Of a stretch of DNA of 64,000 nucleotides, positions 1 to 9,052 are shown one piece after another. A program made the translations under genes and the position numbers. Within the stretch, counting starts at the first letter, position 1; every line of letters starts with the position of its first letter. This stretch comes from Stenotrophomonas maltophilia (lineage in GTDB: Bacteria > Pseudomonadota > Gammaproteobacteria > Xanthomonadales > Xanthomonadaceae), in NCBI RefSeq assembly GCF_004920835.1, contig NZ_QFHO01000001.1, positions 62,001-126,000 on the forward strand. The letters run 5' to 3'. A model generated the notes under the pieces. That model did no database searches. It had not been told where the DNA came from and saw only the letters and a list, made by a program, of their open reading frames with translations.

Positions 1-1712
1 CGATCAAGTACATCTCGCGCGGTCTGCCGACCCAGACCGAAGGGTTCGCCCAGATCACCGTGGGAAACTACAGCCAGCTCGATGCCAAGGCGGCCATCGG
101 TGGTCCGATCGGCGGTGCCGACAGCGGCCTGCGTGCCCGCGTGGCAGTTGCCAGCATGAACAACGATGGCTTCGGCGAGAACACCTTCAATGGCCAGCCG
201 GTCAGCGACAAGCAGATCAATGCGGCGCGCCTGAACCTGGGCGCGTATGCGGGCGATGATTTCGACGTGCAGTTCGCGCTGGACTGGATCGATGACCAGT
301 CCGGCATGCGCGGTTCGAAGATGCTGGCGCCCAACCCGTTCCTGCGCGCCTACCCGCCGATGGACAGCCGCTACGATATCCGCTCGGGCATGCGCAACCT
401 CAACAGTGTGGAAACCAAGGGTGCCTCGGCCACGGTCAACTGGCGTCCCAACGAAGACATCGCCGTGAAGTACGTGGTGGCCAAGCGCGAATCGGACAGC
501 GAGGCCAACATCGACTTCGACACCACCCCGGTCAAGCTGGCCGACGTCGGCGGCACCTACAGCGACAACCAGGTCAGCAACGAGGTGCAGCTGAACTACG
601 ATGCCGGCGGCCGCGTGCGCGGTGTGGTCGGCCTGTACCAGTTCAGCGGCGAAGCCGGTGGGCAGATCCAGAACAACTACTTCAGCGCGCAGTTCGCTGA
701 CAACCAGGGCAAGGTGCTGACCGACAGCATCGCGCTGTATGCGGACTGGACCTTCGACCTGACCAGCAAGCTGAAACTGGATGTGGGCGCTCGCTACACC
801 GACGAGGACAAGCGCGCGATCGTGCTGAACCGCCTCTACGCCGACCCCGGCTTCAGCCGGCCGGTGGCGGTGACCGCGGACTTCGACAAGAAGACCAACT
901 TCAAGAACGTCTCCCCCAAGGTCTCGCTGGACTACCAGATCACCCCGGACATCATGGTCTACGGTCTGGCCACGCGTGGCTTCAAGTCCGGCGGCTACAA
1001 CATCCGTGCCAACGCCGTGGCGGTGCCGCGCTCAGCTGAGCCCTTCGATGACGAGACCGTGGACAGCTACGAGGTTGGCAGCAAGATGGCCTTCCTTGAC
1101 CAGCGCCTGTTCCTGAATCTTTCTGCCTTCTACAACAAGTACAAGGACATCCAGCTGTCGGTGTTCACCGGCCTGGATACCAATGGTGATGGCATCGACG
1201 ATTCCTTCTTCGGCGATTTCACCAATGCCGGCGCGGGTACCGTCAAGGGCCTGGAGGTCGAGTACCAGTACCTGCCCAGCCAGCACTGGCTGATCTCCGG
1301 CAACCTCGCCTTGCTGGACACCAAGTACGACGAGTACATGGACCGTGGCATGAATGTGGCCAAGCAGATGAAGTTCACCAATGCGCCGGAGTTCTCGGGC
1401 GCGTTCAACGTGGAGTACCGCACCGAGCTGGCCAAGGGCAGCAACCTGTCGGCACGGGTGAGCTACAGCTACCAGAGCGAAGTCTGGCCGACCACCGACC
1501 TGAGCCCGGTGATCCGCCAGCAGGGCTACGGGCTGGTCAATGCCGGCGTGATCTGGCGGCTGGATGATGCGTGGACCTTCTCGCTGCAGGGCACCAACCT
1601 GGCCGACAAGGAATACCGCACCACTGGCTACAACATTCCAGCAGTGGGCACGCTGATTGGTTTCTACGGTCCACCACGCCAATATAGTCTCAGCGTCCGT
1701 TACGATTTCTAG
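1..1712 (+). CDS. TonB-dependent outer-membrane receptor, 3' part (5' end outside window)
   Basis: The reading frame is open from base 3 and begins with IKYISRGLPTQTEGF, so the start and most of the plug domain lie upstream of the window. The visible part (about 570 residues) is a beta-barrel region with alternating polar and aromatic strands, typical TonB-receptor phrases (GFKSGGYN, ARVSYSYQSE, NLADKEYRTTGYN) and a terminal aromatic residue in SVRYDF, the expected C-terminal strand signal for outer-membrane insertion. Family knowledge: TonB/ExbBD-energised import of a large or scarce substrate. The substrate cannot be told from sequence. The alpha/beta hydrolase and MaoC-like genes that follow on the same strand may process the imported compound (inference). 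The stop lies inside a 21-bp duplication. Confidence 0.93.
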   Translation, partial: IKYISRGLPTQTEGFAQITVGNYSQLDAKAAIGGPIGGADSGLRARVAVASMNNDGFGENTFNGQPVSDKQINAARLNLGAYAGDDFDVQFALDWIDDQSGMRGSKMLAPNPFLRAYPPMDSRYDIRSGMRNLNSVETKGASATVNWRPNEDIAVKYVVAKRESDSEANIDFDTTPVKLADVGGTYSDNQVSNEVQLNYDAGGRVRGVVGLYQFSGEAGGQIQNNYFSAQFADNQGKVLTDSIALYADWTFDLTSKLKLDVGARYTDEDKRAIVLNRLYADPGFSRPVAVTADFDKKTNFKNVSPKVSLDYQITPDIMVYGLATRGFKSGGYNIRANAVAVPRSAEPFDDETVDSYEVGSKMAFLDQRLFLNLSAFYNKYKDIQLSVFTGLDTNGDGIDDSFFGDFTNAGAGTVKGLEVEYQYLPSQHWLISGNLALLDTKYDEYMDRGMNVAKQMKFTNAPEFSGAFNVEYRTELAKGSNLSARVSYSYQSEVWPTTDLSPVIRQQGYGLVNAGVIWRLDDAWTFSLQGTNLADKEYRTTGYNIPAVGTLIGFYGPPRQYSLSVRYDF

Positions 1713-1733
1713 AGCATCCGTTACGATTTCCAG
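1692..1733 (+). repeat. 21-bp imperfect tandem duplication across the receptor stop codon
   Basis: Bases 1692-1712 and 1713-1733 are two adjacent copies differing at two positions. The unit is exactly seven codons. Copy one reads SVRYDF-stop and copy two, in the same frame, reads SIRYDFQ, so the only stop-related difference is TAG versus CAG. The second copy is now untranslated spacer before the hydrolase gene. Confidence 0.85.
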
Positions 1734-1744
1734 GAAGCCCCTGC

Positions 1745-2623
1745 ATGATGCAGTCTTACGTAGATCTGTATTGGAACAGCGACGATGGCCTGCGCCTGCA
1801 CGCGCGTGACCATGCACCCGATGCAGGGCAGGCGCCCCGCGGCACGGTGGTGTGCATTCCCGGCCTGACACGCAATGGCGCCGACTTCGACGTGCTTGCC
1901 GGTTCGCTTGCCGCCGTGGGCTGGCGGGTGATCGCAGTCGATCTCCGCGGTCGCGCCGGTTCGGAGCGTGCGCATGATCCGTCCAGCTACAACCCGCGCA
2001 CCTATGCCGACGACATGGTCGCGCTGCTGCGCGCGCAGAACATCGACAAGGCAGTGTTCATCGGCACCTCACTGGGCGTGCTGGTCACCATCACCCTCGC
2101 CTCGCGCGCGCCCGAGCGGATCGCTGGTGCAGTGCTCAACGATGCCGGCCCCAAGGTGCCGCGCGAGGCGCTGGCACGGATTGGCAAATACGCCGGCAAG
2201 CCGGTGCCGCCGATGGATCTGGAGCAGGCCACGGCGTACGTAGCGTCGATCGGCAAGGCCGCCTTCCCGCGTTTCAGCATTGATGACTGGCGGGCAATGG
2301 CGGTGCGCACCTTCCGCCCACGCAGCGATGGCCTGCTGGAGCTGGACTATGACCCGGCGGTGATCCGTACCACGCGGCCGTGGCTGCTGTGGTTGCTGCG
2401 GCCGGTGCTGTGGCGTGCGGTTCGCGGGCTGACCGCACGGGTGCCGGTACTGGTAGTCCGGGGTGCGCTGTCGGACATCCTGCCGGCCGATGTCGCGCGG
2501 CAGATGGCCGCGACCTCGGAAAGCGCCCGCCTGGTCGAAGTGCCGGATGTCGGTCATGCGCCGATGCTGTCCGAACCCGAGGCGCGAGACGCGATCCTGG
2601 CGCTGCTGGAGCGTCTGCGGTGA
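1745..2623 (+). CDS. alpha/beta-fold hydrolase
   Basis: This 292-residue protein has the alpha/beta-hydrolase layout: an oxyanion strand region around GTVVCIPGLTRNGADFD, the nucleophile elbow GTSLG (Ser about residue 117, G-x-S-x-G), and a C-terminal DVGHAP block that supplies the catalytic His. There is no signal peptide, so it is cytoplasmic. Two Met codons stand side by side at 1745 and 1748; a GGAAG ribosome-binding site lies just upstream. The stop overlaps the next gene in GTGA, implying translational coupling with the MaoC-like hydratase. Possible roles are ester or lactone hydrolysis in catabolism of the substrate of the upstream receptor. That pathway link is inference, and the exact substrate is unknown. 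Confidence 0.88.
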   Translation: MMQSYVDLYWNSDDGLRLHARDHAPDAGQAPRGTVVCIPGLTRNGADFDVLAGSLAAVGWRVIAVDLRGRAGSERAHDPSSYNPRTYADDMVALLRAQNIDKAVFIGTSLGVLVTITLASRAPERIAGAVLNDAGPKVPREALARIGKYAGKPVPPMDLEQATAYVASIGKAAFPRFSIDDWRAMAVRTFRPRSDGLLELDYDPAVIRTTRPWLLWLLRPVLWRAVRGLTARVPVLVVRGALSDILPADVARQMAATSESARLVEVPDVGHAPMLSEPEARDAILALLERLR

Positions 2624-3105
2624 GTGCCGGCGCTCCGATCGACGCGCTACCCGCTGCCTTGCAGGCACTGCGGCAATGGGCAGCCAGCGAGCGCCTGGGC
2701 GCCGGCACACCCATCACGCAATCGCGCATCGACACTTTCGCCGACGCCACCGGTGACCACAACTGGATCCACGTCGATCCGCTGCGGGCACAGGCCGAGC
2801 TGCCCGGCGGGCAGACCATCGCGCATGGCTTCCTGCTGCTTTCGCTCACCGTGGAAGACGATGTTGCAGCCCTGGCCGGCTTTTCCGGCATCGCCCACGT
2901 GCTCAACTACGGCTTGAACAAGGTCCGCTTCCTGGCGCCAGTGCCCAGCGGCTCCGAGGTGCGGGTGCGCTCGCAGCTGGTGGCACTGGAGGCGCGGCAG
3001 CCCGGGCAATGGTTGCTTACCCAGCGCAAGGCTGTCGAACGCGTTGCCGATGGCGAGCTGGCACTGGTCGCTGAGCATCTGTCACTGATCGTGCTCGCCC
3101 CCTAG
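2620..3105 (+). CDS. MaoC-like hot-dog fold dehydratase/hydratase
   Basis: The 161-residue product carries the MaoC/R-hydratase signature: TFADATGDHNWIHVDP with the catalytic Asp/His pair, followed by the hot-dog helix segment TIAHGFLLLSL. Family members hydrate enoyl-CoA substrates or act in fatty-acid and polyhydroxyalkanoate metabolism. I place the start at the GTG at 2620, which overlaps the stop of the hydrolase (GTGA). The frame is open further upstream, but that part overlaps the hydrolase and is low-complexity translation. Length is normal for a single-domain MaoC protein of about 150 residues. It probably works with the hydrolase on an acyl-CoA or beta-hydroxy-acyl compound (inference). 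Confidence 0.87.
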   Translation: MSAGAPIDALPAALQALRQWAASERLGAGTPITQSRIDTFADATGDHNWIHVDPLRAQAELPGGQTIAHGFLLLSLTVEDDVAALAGFSGIAHVLNYGLNKVRFLAPVPSGSEVRVRSQLVALEARQPGQWLLTQRKAVERVADGELALVAEHLSLIVLAP

Positions 3106-3141
3106 CACCACCCTGCCCGGTCCTCTGCCTACACTGGAGCG

Positions 3142-6100
3142 ATGTTGACGCCCTCCGTCGTTCTGTTCGCCTGTATTGCGTGGACCGTACTGCTGTTCGG
3201 CGTGGCCCTCTGGGGCGAGCGCCGGGGGCATCGGCTTTCGAAGGTGTGGCCGCTCATCTATGCGCTGTCGCTGGCAGTGCACTGCACCGCGTGGACCTAT
3301 TACGGCGCGGCGTCACAGGGCCTGCAATGGGGCTTCCCGATTCCTCCGACCCTGGCGGGCATGGCGCTGATATTTGCCTTCGGCCTGCCGTTCCTGCTCC
3401 GCCTGGGGAGGCTGGCCAAGCAGCATAACAGCGCCACCATCGCCGACCTGGTGGTCGCGCGGCTGCGTGCGGATCGGGGACTCGGGTTCACCATCACTCT
3501 GGTCGCGCTGATCGGCATCATTCCCTACATCGCCCTGCAGCTGAAGGCTGTCAGCCAGGGCCTGGGCGCCCTGCTCGGTGATCGCTTCGCGCCTGCTGGC
3601 GCGCAGCTGGACATGTCGTTCTGGTTCGCGTTGACCATGGCCGCGTTCACGCTGCTGTTCGGCGCACGCAAGGCGTCGGCCACCGAACCCAATCGTGGCA
3701 TCGTGGTCGCGCTGGGGCTGGAGTCGTTATTGAAGCTGGTGGCGCTGCTGGCTATTGGCCTCTACGCGGCGCTGTCGGTGCGCCAGGCGGGCACGCCACT
3801 GCTGGAAAAGATGGCACAGCTTCCACCACCAGCCATCATGCCGGACTACCTCACCATGGTCGCGCTGGGAGCGATCTCCGCGTTCACCCTGCCTCACCAG
3901 TTCCATGTCGGCGTGGTCGAGCTGCGCCAGACCTCGGACCTGAAGACGGCGCGCTGGATGTTCCCGGTCTACCTGTTGCTGATCGGGCTGCCATCGGTGC
4001 CGATGGCGCTGGCCGGTGCCGCGCAGCTGCCCGCATCGGTGTCGCCCGACCTGTACGTGCTGGCGCTGCCGCAGGCCGGTGGCCACCACCTGCTGGCCTT
4101 GCTGGCCTACCTGGGCAGCCTGAGCGCCGCCACCGGCATGATGATCCTGTCCGGGCTGACCCTGTCGATCATGCTCGGCAACCATGGCTTCGGTTCGAGG
4201 CTGCTGGACGGCATCGCCGGCGGCGCGGCGGCAGCTGACCTGCGTCCGCGCGTGCTCGCCTTCCGCCGTGCTGGCATCCTTGCCGTGTTCCTGATGTCGT
4301 GGCTGTACAGCCGCGCGATGAGCGACACCGAGGCACTCAGCGATTTCGGCCTGATGTCATTCACCGCCCTCTCGCAGCTGGCACCGGCGGTGCTGCTTGC
4401 GGTGTATCGCCCACGCACGCCCTCCCCGGCCATCATTGCCGGCATCGTGCTGGGTTCGCTGGCCTGGTTGTGGCTGGTGCTGTTGCCGATGGTGATCCCC
4501 GCCGCGCCGGCGTCGGCCGCCCGCGACGGACTGCATTGGCTGGCCGTGGTCTCGCTGCGCATGCAGCCGGGCCATATCGCCATCAGCATGGGCGCCAGCC
4601 TGGCGGTGAACCTGCTGACGGTTGCGCTGGTGTCGCGCGCGGTGCGCCCTTCGTTGCCGCGACGACGGGATGCGGTGGCGGCCGCCTCGCTGCGCAAGAC
4701 GGCCGGACGCTTTCTCGGCCAGGAGCGGGCGCGGCAACTGATGGACGGGCATGCCGGACAGCTGCTGGATGACGACCGGGTCATCACCATCGAACGCGAA
4801 CTGACCGCTGTGGTCGGTGCGGGCATGGCGAGGCTGCTGGTGGAGGCCGCTCGCGACGGCGGTGCAGCGCCACTGGATGCGGTGACCCGTGCAGTCGGCG
4901 AAGCAACCCAGGTGCTGCGCTTCAACCAGCGCCTGCTGGAGGCGGCGCTGGAGAACATGAGCCAGGGCATCAGCGTGGTCGACGCGCAGCTGCAGTTGGT
5001 GGCTTGGAACAGTCAGTACGCCGCGTTGTTCAAGTTTCCGCCCGAGCTGCTACAAGTAGGACAGCCGGTGATCAACCTTACGGCTTGGGCGCTGGACGAA
5101 CTGAAGATCGGCGAAGGACCCGGTGACTCCCGCGACAAGGCCTTGCAGCGCCGCGTGGCACACATGCAGCGCGGCACGCCGCATCTGTCCGAACGGATTT
5201 TCCCCGACAACACCATCGTCGAGATCCGTGGCAATCCAATGCCGGGCGGCGGTTACGTGGCCACCTTCACCGACGTCACTGCGTTCCGCCGGGCCGAGGA
5301 AGCACTCAAGCGCAGCAACGAAACCCTGGAGCGCCGCGTGCAGGACCGCACCGCACGGCTGGAACAGGCGGTGCACGAAGCCGAGCGCGCGAACGTTGCC
5401 AAGACCCGCTTCCTGACTGCGGTCGGTCACGACCTTATCCAGCCACTGCATGCGGCGCAGCTGCTGACCGATGCGATGTCGCAGCACATCGAATCGGAGT
5501 TCCTCGACAGCTTCCTGCGCCAGATCCGCGGTGCGCTGGATTCCACCGATGACCTGCTATCCGGACTTCTGGATATCTCCCGGCTGGAAGCCGGTGGTCT
5601 GGTGGCCGATCCACGCGCGTTCGCGCTGTCGACCGTGCTCGATCCGCTCGCGCAGGAGTTCGCGGTGCTGGCGACGGCGCGCGGGCTGCAGTTCCGCTAC
5701 CTGCGGACCCGTGCCTGGGTCCACACCGATCCGCTGCTGCTGCGCCGGGTGCTGCAGAATTTCCTGGCCAATGCCATCCGTTACACGCGCCATGGTGGCG
5801 TGCTGCTGGGCGTGCGCCGCCATGGCCATGCACTGTTGGTTGGCGTGCATGACAGTGGCCCCGGCATCGCGCCCGAGCAGCAGGCGATCGTGTTCGAGGA
5901 ATTCCATCGCGGCGACCGCAGCAACGGCCAGGGACTGGGACTGGGCCTGACCATCGCGCAGCGCATCGCCGAGCTGCTCCATGCGCCGCTGCAGTTGCGC
6001 AGCGTGCTCGATCACGGCTCGACGTTCTCGATCAGCGTGGTGCGGGCAGCACCGCCGGCTGCCCCGCCCACGGAGCCCGCCGCAGCGGGTACCAGCACCG

Positions 6101-6477
6101 TCAAGGGCATCCGCGTGCTGGTGGTCGACAACGACGCGGACGCGCTGGAGGCGATGCGGCAGATGCTGCTGGCCTGGGGCTGCGAAGTAGTCGCGGTGCG
6201 TGCCGCCAGCGAGGTCGGCGCGTCAGCGCATGCGGCCGCGTTGTGGCTGTTCGACTACCACCTGGATGATGGCGATACCGGCGTGGCGCTCTGGCAGCGG
6301 CTGCAAGCCGAGCATGGGCAGCGGCCAACGGTCATTCTCAGCGCCGATACCGGCAGCGGCACGCGCGAGGCGGTGCGTGCGGCAGGACTTTCACTGTTGA
6401 ACAAGCCCTTCAAGCCACTGGCGCTGCGCTGGGCGATCAACCATCTGCTGGCAGCACCTGGCACAGCAACATCCTGA
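3142..6477 (+). CDS. hybrid sensor histidine kinase with sodium/solute-symporter-like N-terminus (CrbS-like)
   Basis: This is a 1111-residue inner-membrane sensor. Residues 1-480 form a many-helix sodium:solute symporter (SLC5/PutP-like) domain. A PAS-like segment (MSQGISVVDAQLQLVAWN) begins near 603. A short coiled coil (about 716-750) precedes HisKA with phospho-acceptor His763 in VGHDLIQPLH. The HATPase has its N-box at Asn877 (NAIRYTRHGG) and a DSGPGI G-box. A C-terminal receiver has Asp1038 in LFDYHLDDGDTG and Lys in NKPFKP. This order (SSS-PAS-HK-REC) is that of CrbS, the sensor of the acetate switch, which phosphorelays to a LuxR-type regulator. The convergent neighbour is such a regulator, separated by only 4 bases. 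Assignment to CrbS is by architecture and neighbourhood. Confidence 0.9.
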   Translation: MLTPSVVLFACIAWTVLLFGVALWGERRGHRLSKVWPLIYALSLAVHCTAWTYYGAASQGLQWGFPIPPTLAGMALIFAFGLPFLLRLGRLAKQHNSATIADLVVARLRADRGLGFTITLVALIGIIPYIALQLKAVSQGLGALLGDRFAPAGAQLDMSFWFALTMAAFTLLFGARKASATEPNRGIVVALGLESLLKLVALLAIGLYAALSVRQAGTPLLEKMAQLPPPAIMPDYLTMVALGAISAFTLPHQFHVGVVELRQTSDLKTARWMFPVYLLLIGLPSVPMALAGAAQLPASVSPDLYVLALPQAGGHHLLALLAYLGSLSAATGMMILSGLTLSIMLGNHGFGSRLLDGIAGGAAAADLRPRVLAFRRAGILAVFLMSWLYSRAMSDTEALSDFGLMSFTALSQLAPAVLLAVYRPRTPSPAIIAGIVLGSLAWLWLVLLPMVIPAAPASAARDGLHWLAVVSLRMQPGHIAISMGASLAVNLLTVALVSRAVRPSLPRRRDAVAAASLRKTAGRFLGQERARQLMDGHAGQLLDDDRVITIERELTAVVGAGMARLLVEAARDGGAAPLDAVTRAVGEATQVLRFNQRLLEAALENMSQGISVVDAQLQLVAWNSQYAALFKFPPELLQVGQPVINLTAWALDELKIGEGPGDSRDKALQRRVAHMQRGTPHLSERIFPDNTIVEIRGNPMPGGGYVATFTDVTAFRRAEEALKRSNETLERRVQDRTARLEQAVHEAERANVAKTRFLTAVGHDLIQPLHAAQLLTDAMSQHIESEFLDSFLRQIRGALDSTDDLLSGLLDISRLEAGGLVADPRAFALSTVLDPLAQEFAVLATARGLQFRYLRTRAWVHTDPLLLRRVLQNFLANAIRYTRHGGVLLGVRRHGHALLVGVHDSGPGIAPEQQAIVFEEFHRGDRSNGQGLGLGLTIAQRIAELLHAPLQLRSVLDHGSTFSISVVRAAPPAAPPTEPAAAGTSTVKGIRVLVVDNDADALEAMRQMLLAWGCEVVAVRAASEVGASAHAAALWLFDYHLDDGDTGVALWQRLQAEHGQRPTVILSADTGSGTREAVRAAGLSLLNKPFKPLALRWAINHLLAAPGTATS

Positions 6478-6481
6478 GAGA

Positions 6482-7156
6482 TCAGGTGTCCTGGGTGCCT
6501 TCAATCTGCCGGGACGGATCGGCCAGTCCCATTTCGTGCAGCACGCGGATCGCCTGTGCACGGTTGCGGACTCCCAGTCGCTCCATGATACGCGTCATGT
6601 GCGCCTTGACGGTGCGCAGCTGTACACCCAACCGGTCGGCGATCTGCTTGTTGAGCAGTCCTTCGGCCACCAGGCTCAGCACCTTGTACTGATGTGCGGA
6701 CAGGCTGGCCAGGCGCGCGGCCAGGTCGGCATCCTTGCTGAAGGGCGCCACCCGCGCCACTGGCTCACGCAGCAGTGCAGGAATCCAGCGTTCGCCCTCC
6801 AGTACCGACCGCAGCGCGGACTGCAGCTCGTTCAGTCCGGAACTTTTGGGCAGGTAGCCGGCCGCGCCCAGGTCAACTGCGCGGCGGATCACCTGCGGCT
6901 CTTCGTTGGCCGAGACGATGATGATCGCCAGTCCCGGCTGCAATGCACGGATGGTCGCAAGGCCGGCAAGCCCATGGTTGCCGGGCATGTGCAGGTCCAG
7001 CAGCATCAGGTCGATCTGCTGGTGTTCCAGGACCTCGAGCACGCTGTCCAGCGAGTCGGCCTCGCTGATCTGCAGATCGGCGACCGCCTCTTCGGCCGCG
7101 CGATGCAGTGCCGCGCGGAACAAGGGATGGTCATCGGCGATGAGCAGGGTCGGCAT
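6482..7156 (-). CDS. LuxR/NarL-family response regulator (CrbR-like)
   Basis: The 224-residue product has an N-terminal receiver domain (acidic Asp8/Asp9, phospho-acceptor Asp54 in LLDLHMPGNHG, Lys in GYLPKSSG) and a C-terminal LuxR-type helix-turn-helix (LSAHQYKVLSLVAEGLLNKQIA, ending with RTVKAHMTRIMERLGVRNRAQA). It lies tail-to-tail with the hybrid kinase and divergent from an acyl-CoA synthetase. In CrbS/CrbR systems the regulator activates acetyl-CoA synthetase and related acetate or fatty-acid genes. Here the candidate target is the adjacent synthetase, through the palindrome between them (inference). Confidence 0.9.
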   Translation of the reverse strand: MPTLLIADDHPLFRAALHRAAEEAVADLQISEADSLDSVLEVLEHQQIDLMLLDLHMPGNHGLAGLATIRALQPGLAIIIVSANEEPQVIRRAVDLGAAGYLPKSSGLNELQSALRSVLEGERWIPALLREPVARVAPFSKDADLAARLASLSAHQYKVLSLVAEGLLNKQIADRLGVQLRTVKAHMTRIMERLGVRNRAQAIRVLHEMGLADPSRQIEGTQDT

Positions 7157-7196
7157 GGCAAGGCGAGAGTAGCAAATCGTCTGCCGTTGGACAGGG

Positions 7197-7208
7197 GTAC
7201 CTAGGTAC
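7197..7208. promoter_or_regulatory. 12-bp palindrome in the response-regulator/acyl-CoA synthetase divergent promoter
   Basis: GTACCTAGGTAC is a perfect palindrome midway between the response-regulator start (7156) and the synthetase start (7286). NarL/LuxR-type regulators usually bind inverted TAC-like half-sites, so this is a plausible operator for the CrbR-like protein. No convincing -35/-10 pair could be fixed beside it. Confidence 0.45.
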
Positions 7209-7285
7209 GCTGGCGCGCTCAGGCGGGATTGCTAGTGTGGACGAATGAAGACCGGCCACTGACAGGCCGCCCACGAGGTCACCCC

Positions 7286-8920
7286 ATGCCATTCGCTCCC
7301 GATGCCTCTGCCTATCCGCTGCTGATCAAGCAACTGCTGCACACGCCGCTTGCGGTGAATCCTGACCAGGAGATCGTCTATGGCGATTCGGTCCGCTTCG
7401 ACTACCGCACCCTGCAGGCGCGCATCGGCCAGTTGGCCGGATTGCTGACTTCGCTGGGGGTGAAGCACGGCGATACGGTGGCGGTGATGGACTGGGACAG
7501 CAACCGCTATCTGGAAGCGTATTTCGCCGTGCCGATGATCGGCGCGGTGCTGATGATGGTGAACGTGCGCCTGGCGCCCGAGCAGATCGCCTATACGCTG
7601 AACCACAGCGGTGCACGGGTTATCCTCGCCAACCGTGAGTTCCTGGCGATACTGGAAGGCATCGACGGACAATTGCCGGACCTGCGCACGCGCATCCTGC
7701 TGGACGATGCCGGCGGCCCGTTGCCAGACGGTTTCGTGACCGAGTACGAGGCCGGTCTGCGGGCTGCCACTGCGACCACCCATTTCCCGGACTTCGACGA
7801 AAACACCCGCGCAACGGTGTTCTACACGACCGGCACCACCGGCCTGCCAAAAGGTGTCTACTTCAGCCATCGGCAGCTGGTCCTGCACTCGCTGACGGGG
7901 ATGGCGGCGCTGGGCAGCGCGGCCAACCAGGGACGCCTGCACCGCGGCGATGTCTACATGCCGATCACCCCCATGTTCCACGTGCACGCTTGGGGCCTGC
8001 CGTATGTGGCGACACTGCTGGGCATCAAGCAGGTCTACCCCGGCCGTTATCTGCCAGCCAACCTGCTGGCATTGATTGCCCGCGAGAAAGTGACCTTCTC
8101 GCACTGCGTACCAACCATCCTGCACATGCTGCTGGAACACCCGCTCGCGGCGGAGACGGACCTGGGCAACTGGAAGGTGATCATCGGCGGCGCGGCCCTG
8201 CCGCGGGCATTGGCGCTGCGGGCACTGGCACGCGGCATCGACATCTTCGGTGGCTACGGCATGTCCGAGACCTGCCCGCTGCTGACCCTGGCGCAGATCG
8301 ATGCGGATGCCGTGATTGATATGGATGAGGTTCTGTCGCTGCGAACCAAGGCCGGCATTCCGGTGCCGCTGGTGGACCTGCGCATTGTCGATCCGGACAT
8401 GAACGATGTCGCCCACGATGGCATCGCCACCGGCGAGGTCGTGGTGCGGGCGCCCTGGCTCACCCAGGGCTACCTGCACAATCCGGATGCATCGGCGGCA
8501 TTGTGGGCAGGCGGCTACCTGCACACCGGGGACATCGGCAACATCGACAGCGGCGGCTACCTGCGCGTGACCGACCGCATCAAGGATGTGATCAAGACCG
8601 GTGGCGAGTGGATCTCATCGCTTGCGCTGGAGGACATCATCGCGCTGCATCCGGCGGTCAGCGAGGTCGCGGTGATCGGTATCGCCGACACGAAATGGGG
8701 CGAGCGGCCGTTGCCGCTGGTGGTCAGGCAGCCGGGCAGTGAAGTAAGCGAGACAGAGATCATCGAACTGATCGCAGCCCGTAGCCGCGCCGGGGATATC
8801 TCACGTTATGCGATTCCGGAGCGGGTCAGTTTCGTGGATTCGATCGAGCGCACCAGCGTGGGCAAGATCAATAAGAAGAAGCTGCGGGGGCTGCATGATG
8901 TGGGCGTCAAGCCTTGGTGA
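7286..8920 (+). CDS. AMP-dependent fatty acyl-CoA synthetase (AlkK-like)
   Basis: This 544-residue acyl-adenylate-forming ligase has the P-loop-like motif YTTGTTGLPKGV, then PMFHVHAWGLPY, GGYGMSETCP (adenylate binding), YLHTGDIGNID (A8 Asp) and a C-terminal KINKKKLR with the catalytic Lys in GKINKKK. Length and motifs resemble medium-chain fatty-acyl-CoA ligases such as AlkK. The start at 7286 is preferred because a GAGG ribosome-binding site sits 7 bases upstream; an upstream TTG at 7229 would add 19 poorly convincing residues. It activates a fatty acid to its CoA thioester using ATP. Its position, divergent from a CrbR-like regulator, suggests control by carbon overflow or acetate signalling (inference). 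Confidence 0.9.
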   Translation: MPFAPDASAYPLLIKQLLHTPLAVNPDQEIVYGDSVRFDYRTLQARIGQLAGLLTSLGVKHGDTVAVMDWDSNRYLEAYFAVPMIGAVLMMVNVRLAPEQIAYTLNHSGARVILANREFLAILEGIDGQLPDLRTRILLDDAGGPLPDGFVTEYEAGLRAATATTHFPDFDENTRATVFYTTGTTGLPKGVYFSHRQLVLHSLTGMAALGSAANQGRLHRGDVYMPITPMFHVHAWGLPYVATLLGIKQVYPGRYLPANLLALIAREKVTFSHCVPTILHMLLEHPLAAETDLGNWKVIIGGAALPRALALRALARGIDIFGGYGMSETCPLLTLAQIDADAVIDMDEVLSLRTKAGIPVPLVDLRIVDPDMNDVAHDGIATGEVVVRAPWLTQGYLHNPDASAALWAGGYLHTGDIGNIDSGGYLRVTDRIKDVIKTGGEWISSLALEDIIALHPAVSEVAVIGIADTKWGERPLPLVVRQPGSEVSETEIIELIAARSRAGDISRYAIPERVSFVDSIERTSVGKINKKKLRGLHDVGVKPW

Positions 8921-9052
8921 TCGATGTTCGAGCCCCAGGCTACTGGCAACGGCGCATCGTCGGCCAAGCGTAACAACGACATTTGACTGCCAATTCTATT
9001 GTGGAATTCGTATACATTTGTGTAAACCGACTTTCCGAAGGGCAACTCAAGG

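Noticed and set aside
8983-9016. TTGACT and TATACA upstream of the orphan gene as a -35/-10 promoter
   Set aside because: The spacing is 22 bases, too long for a standard promoter; the AT-rich region may still contain one, but it cannot be fixed.
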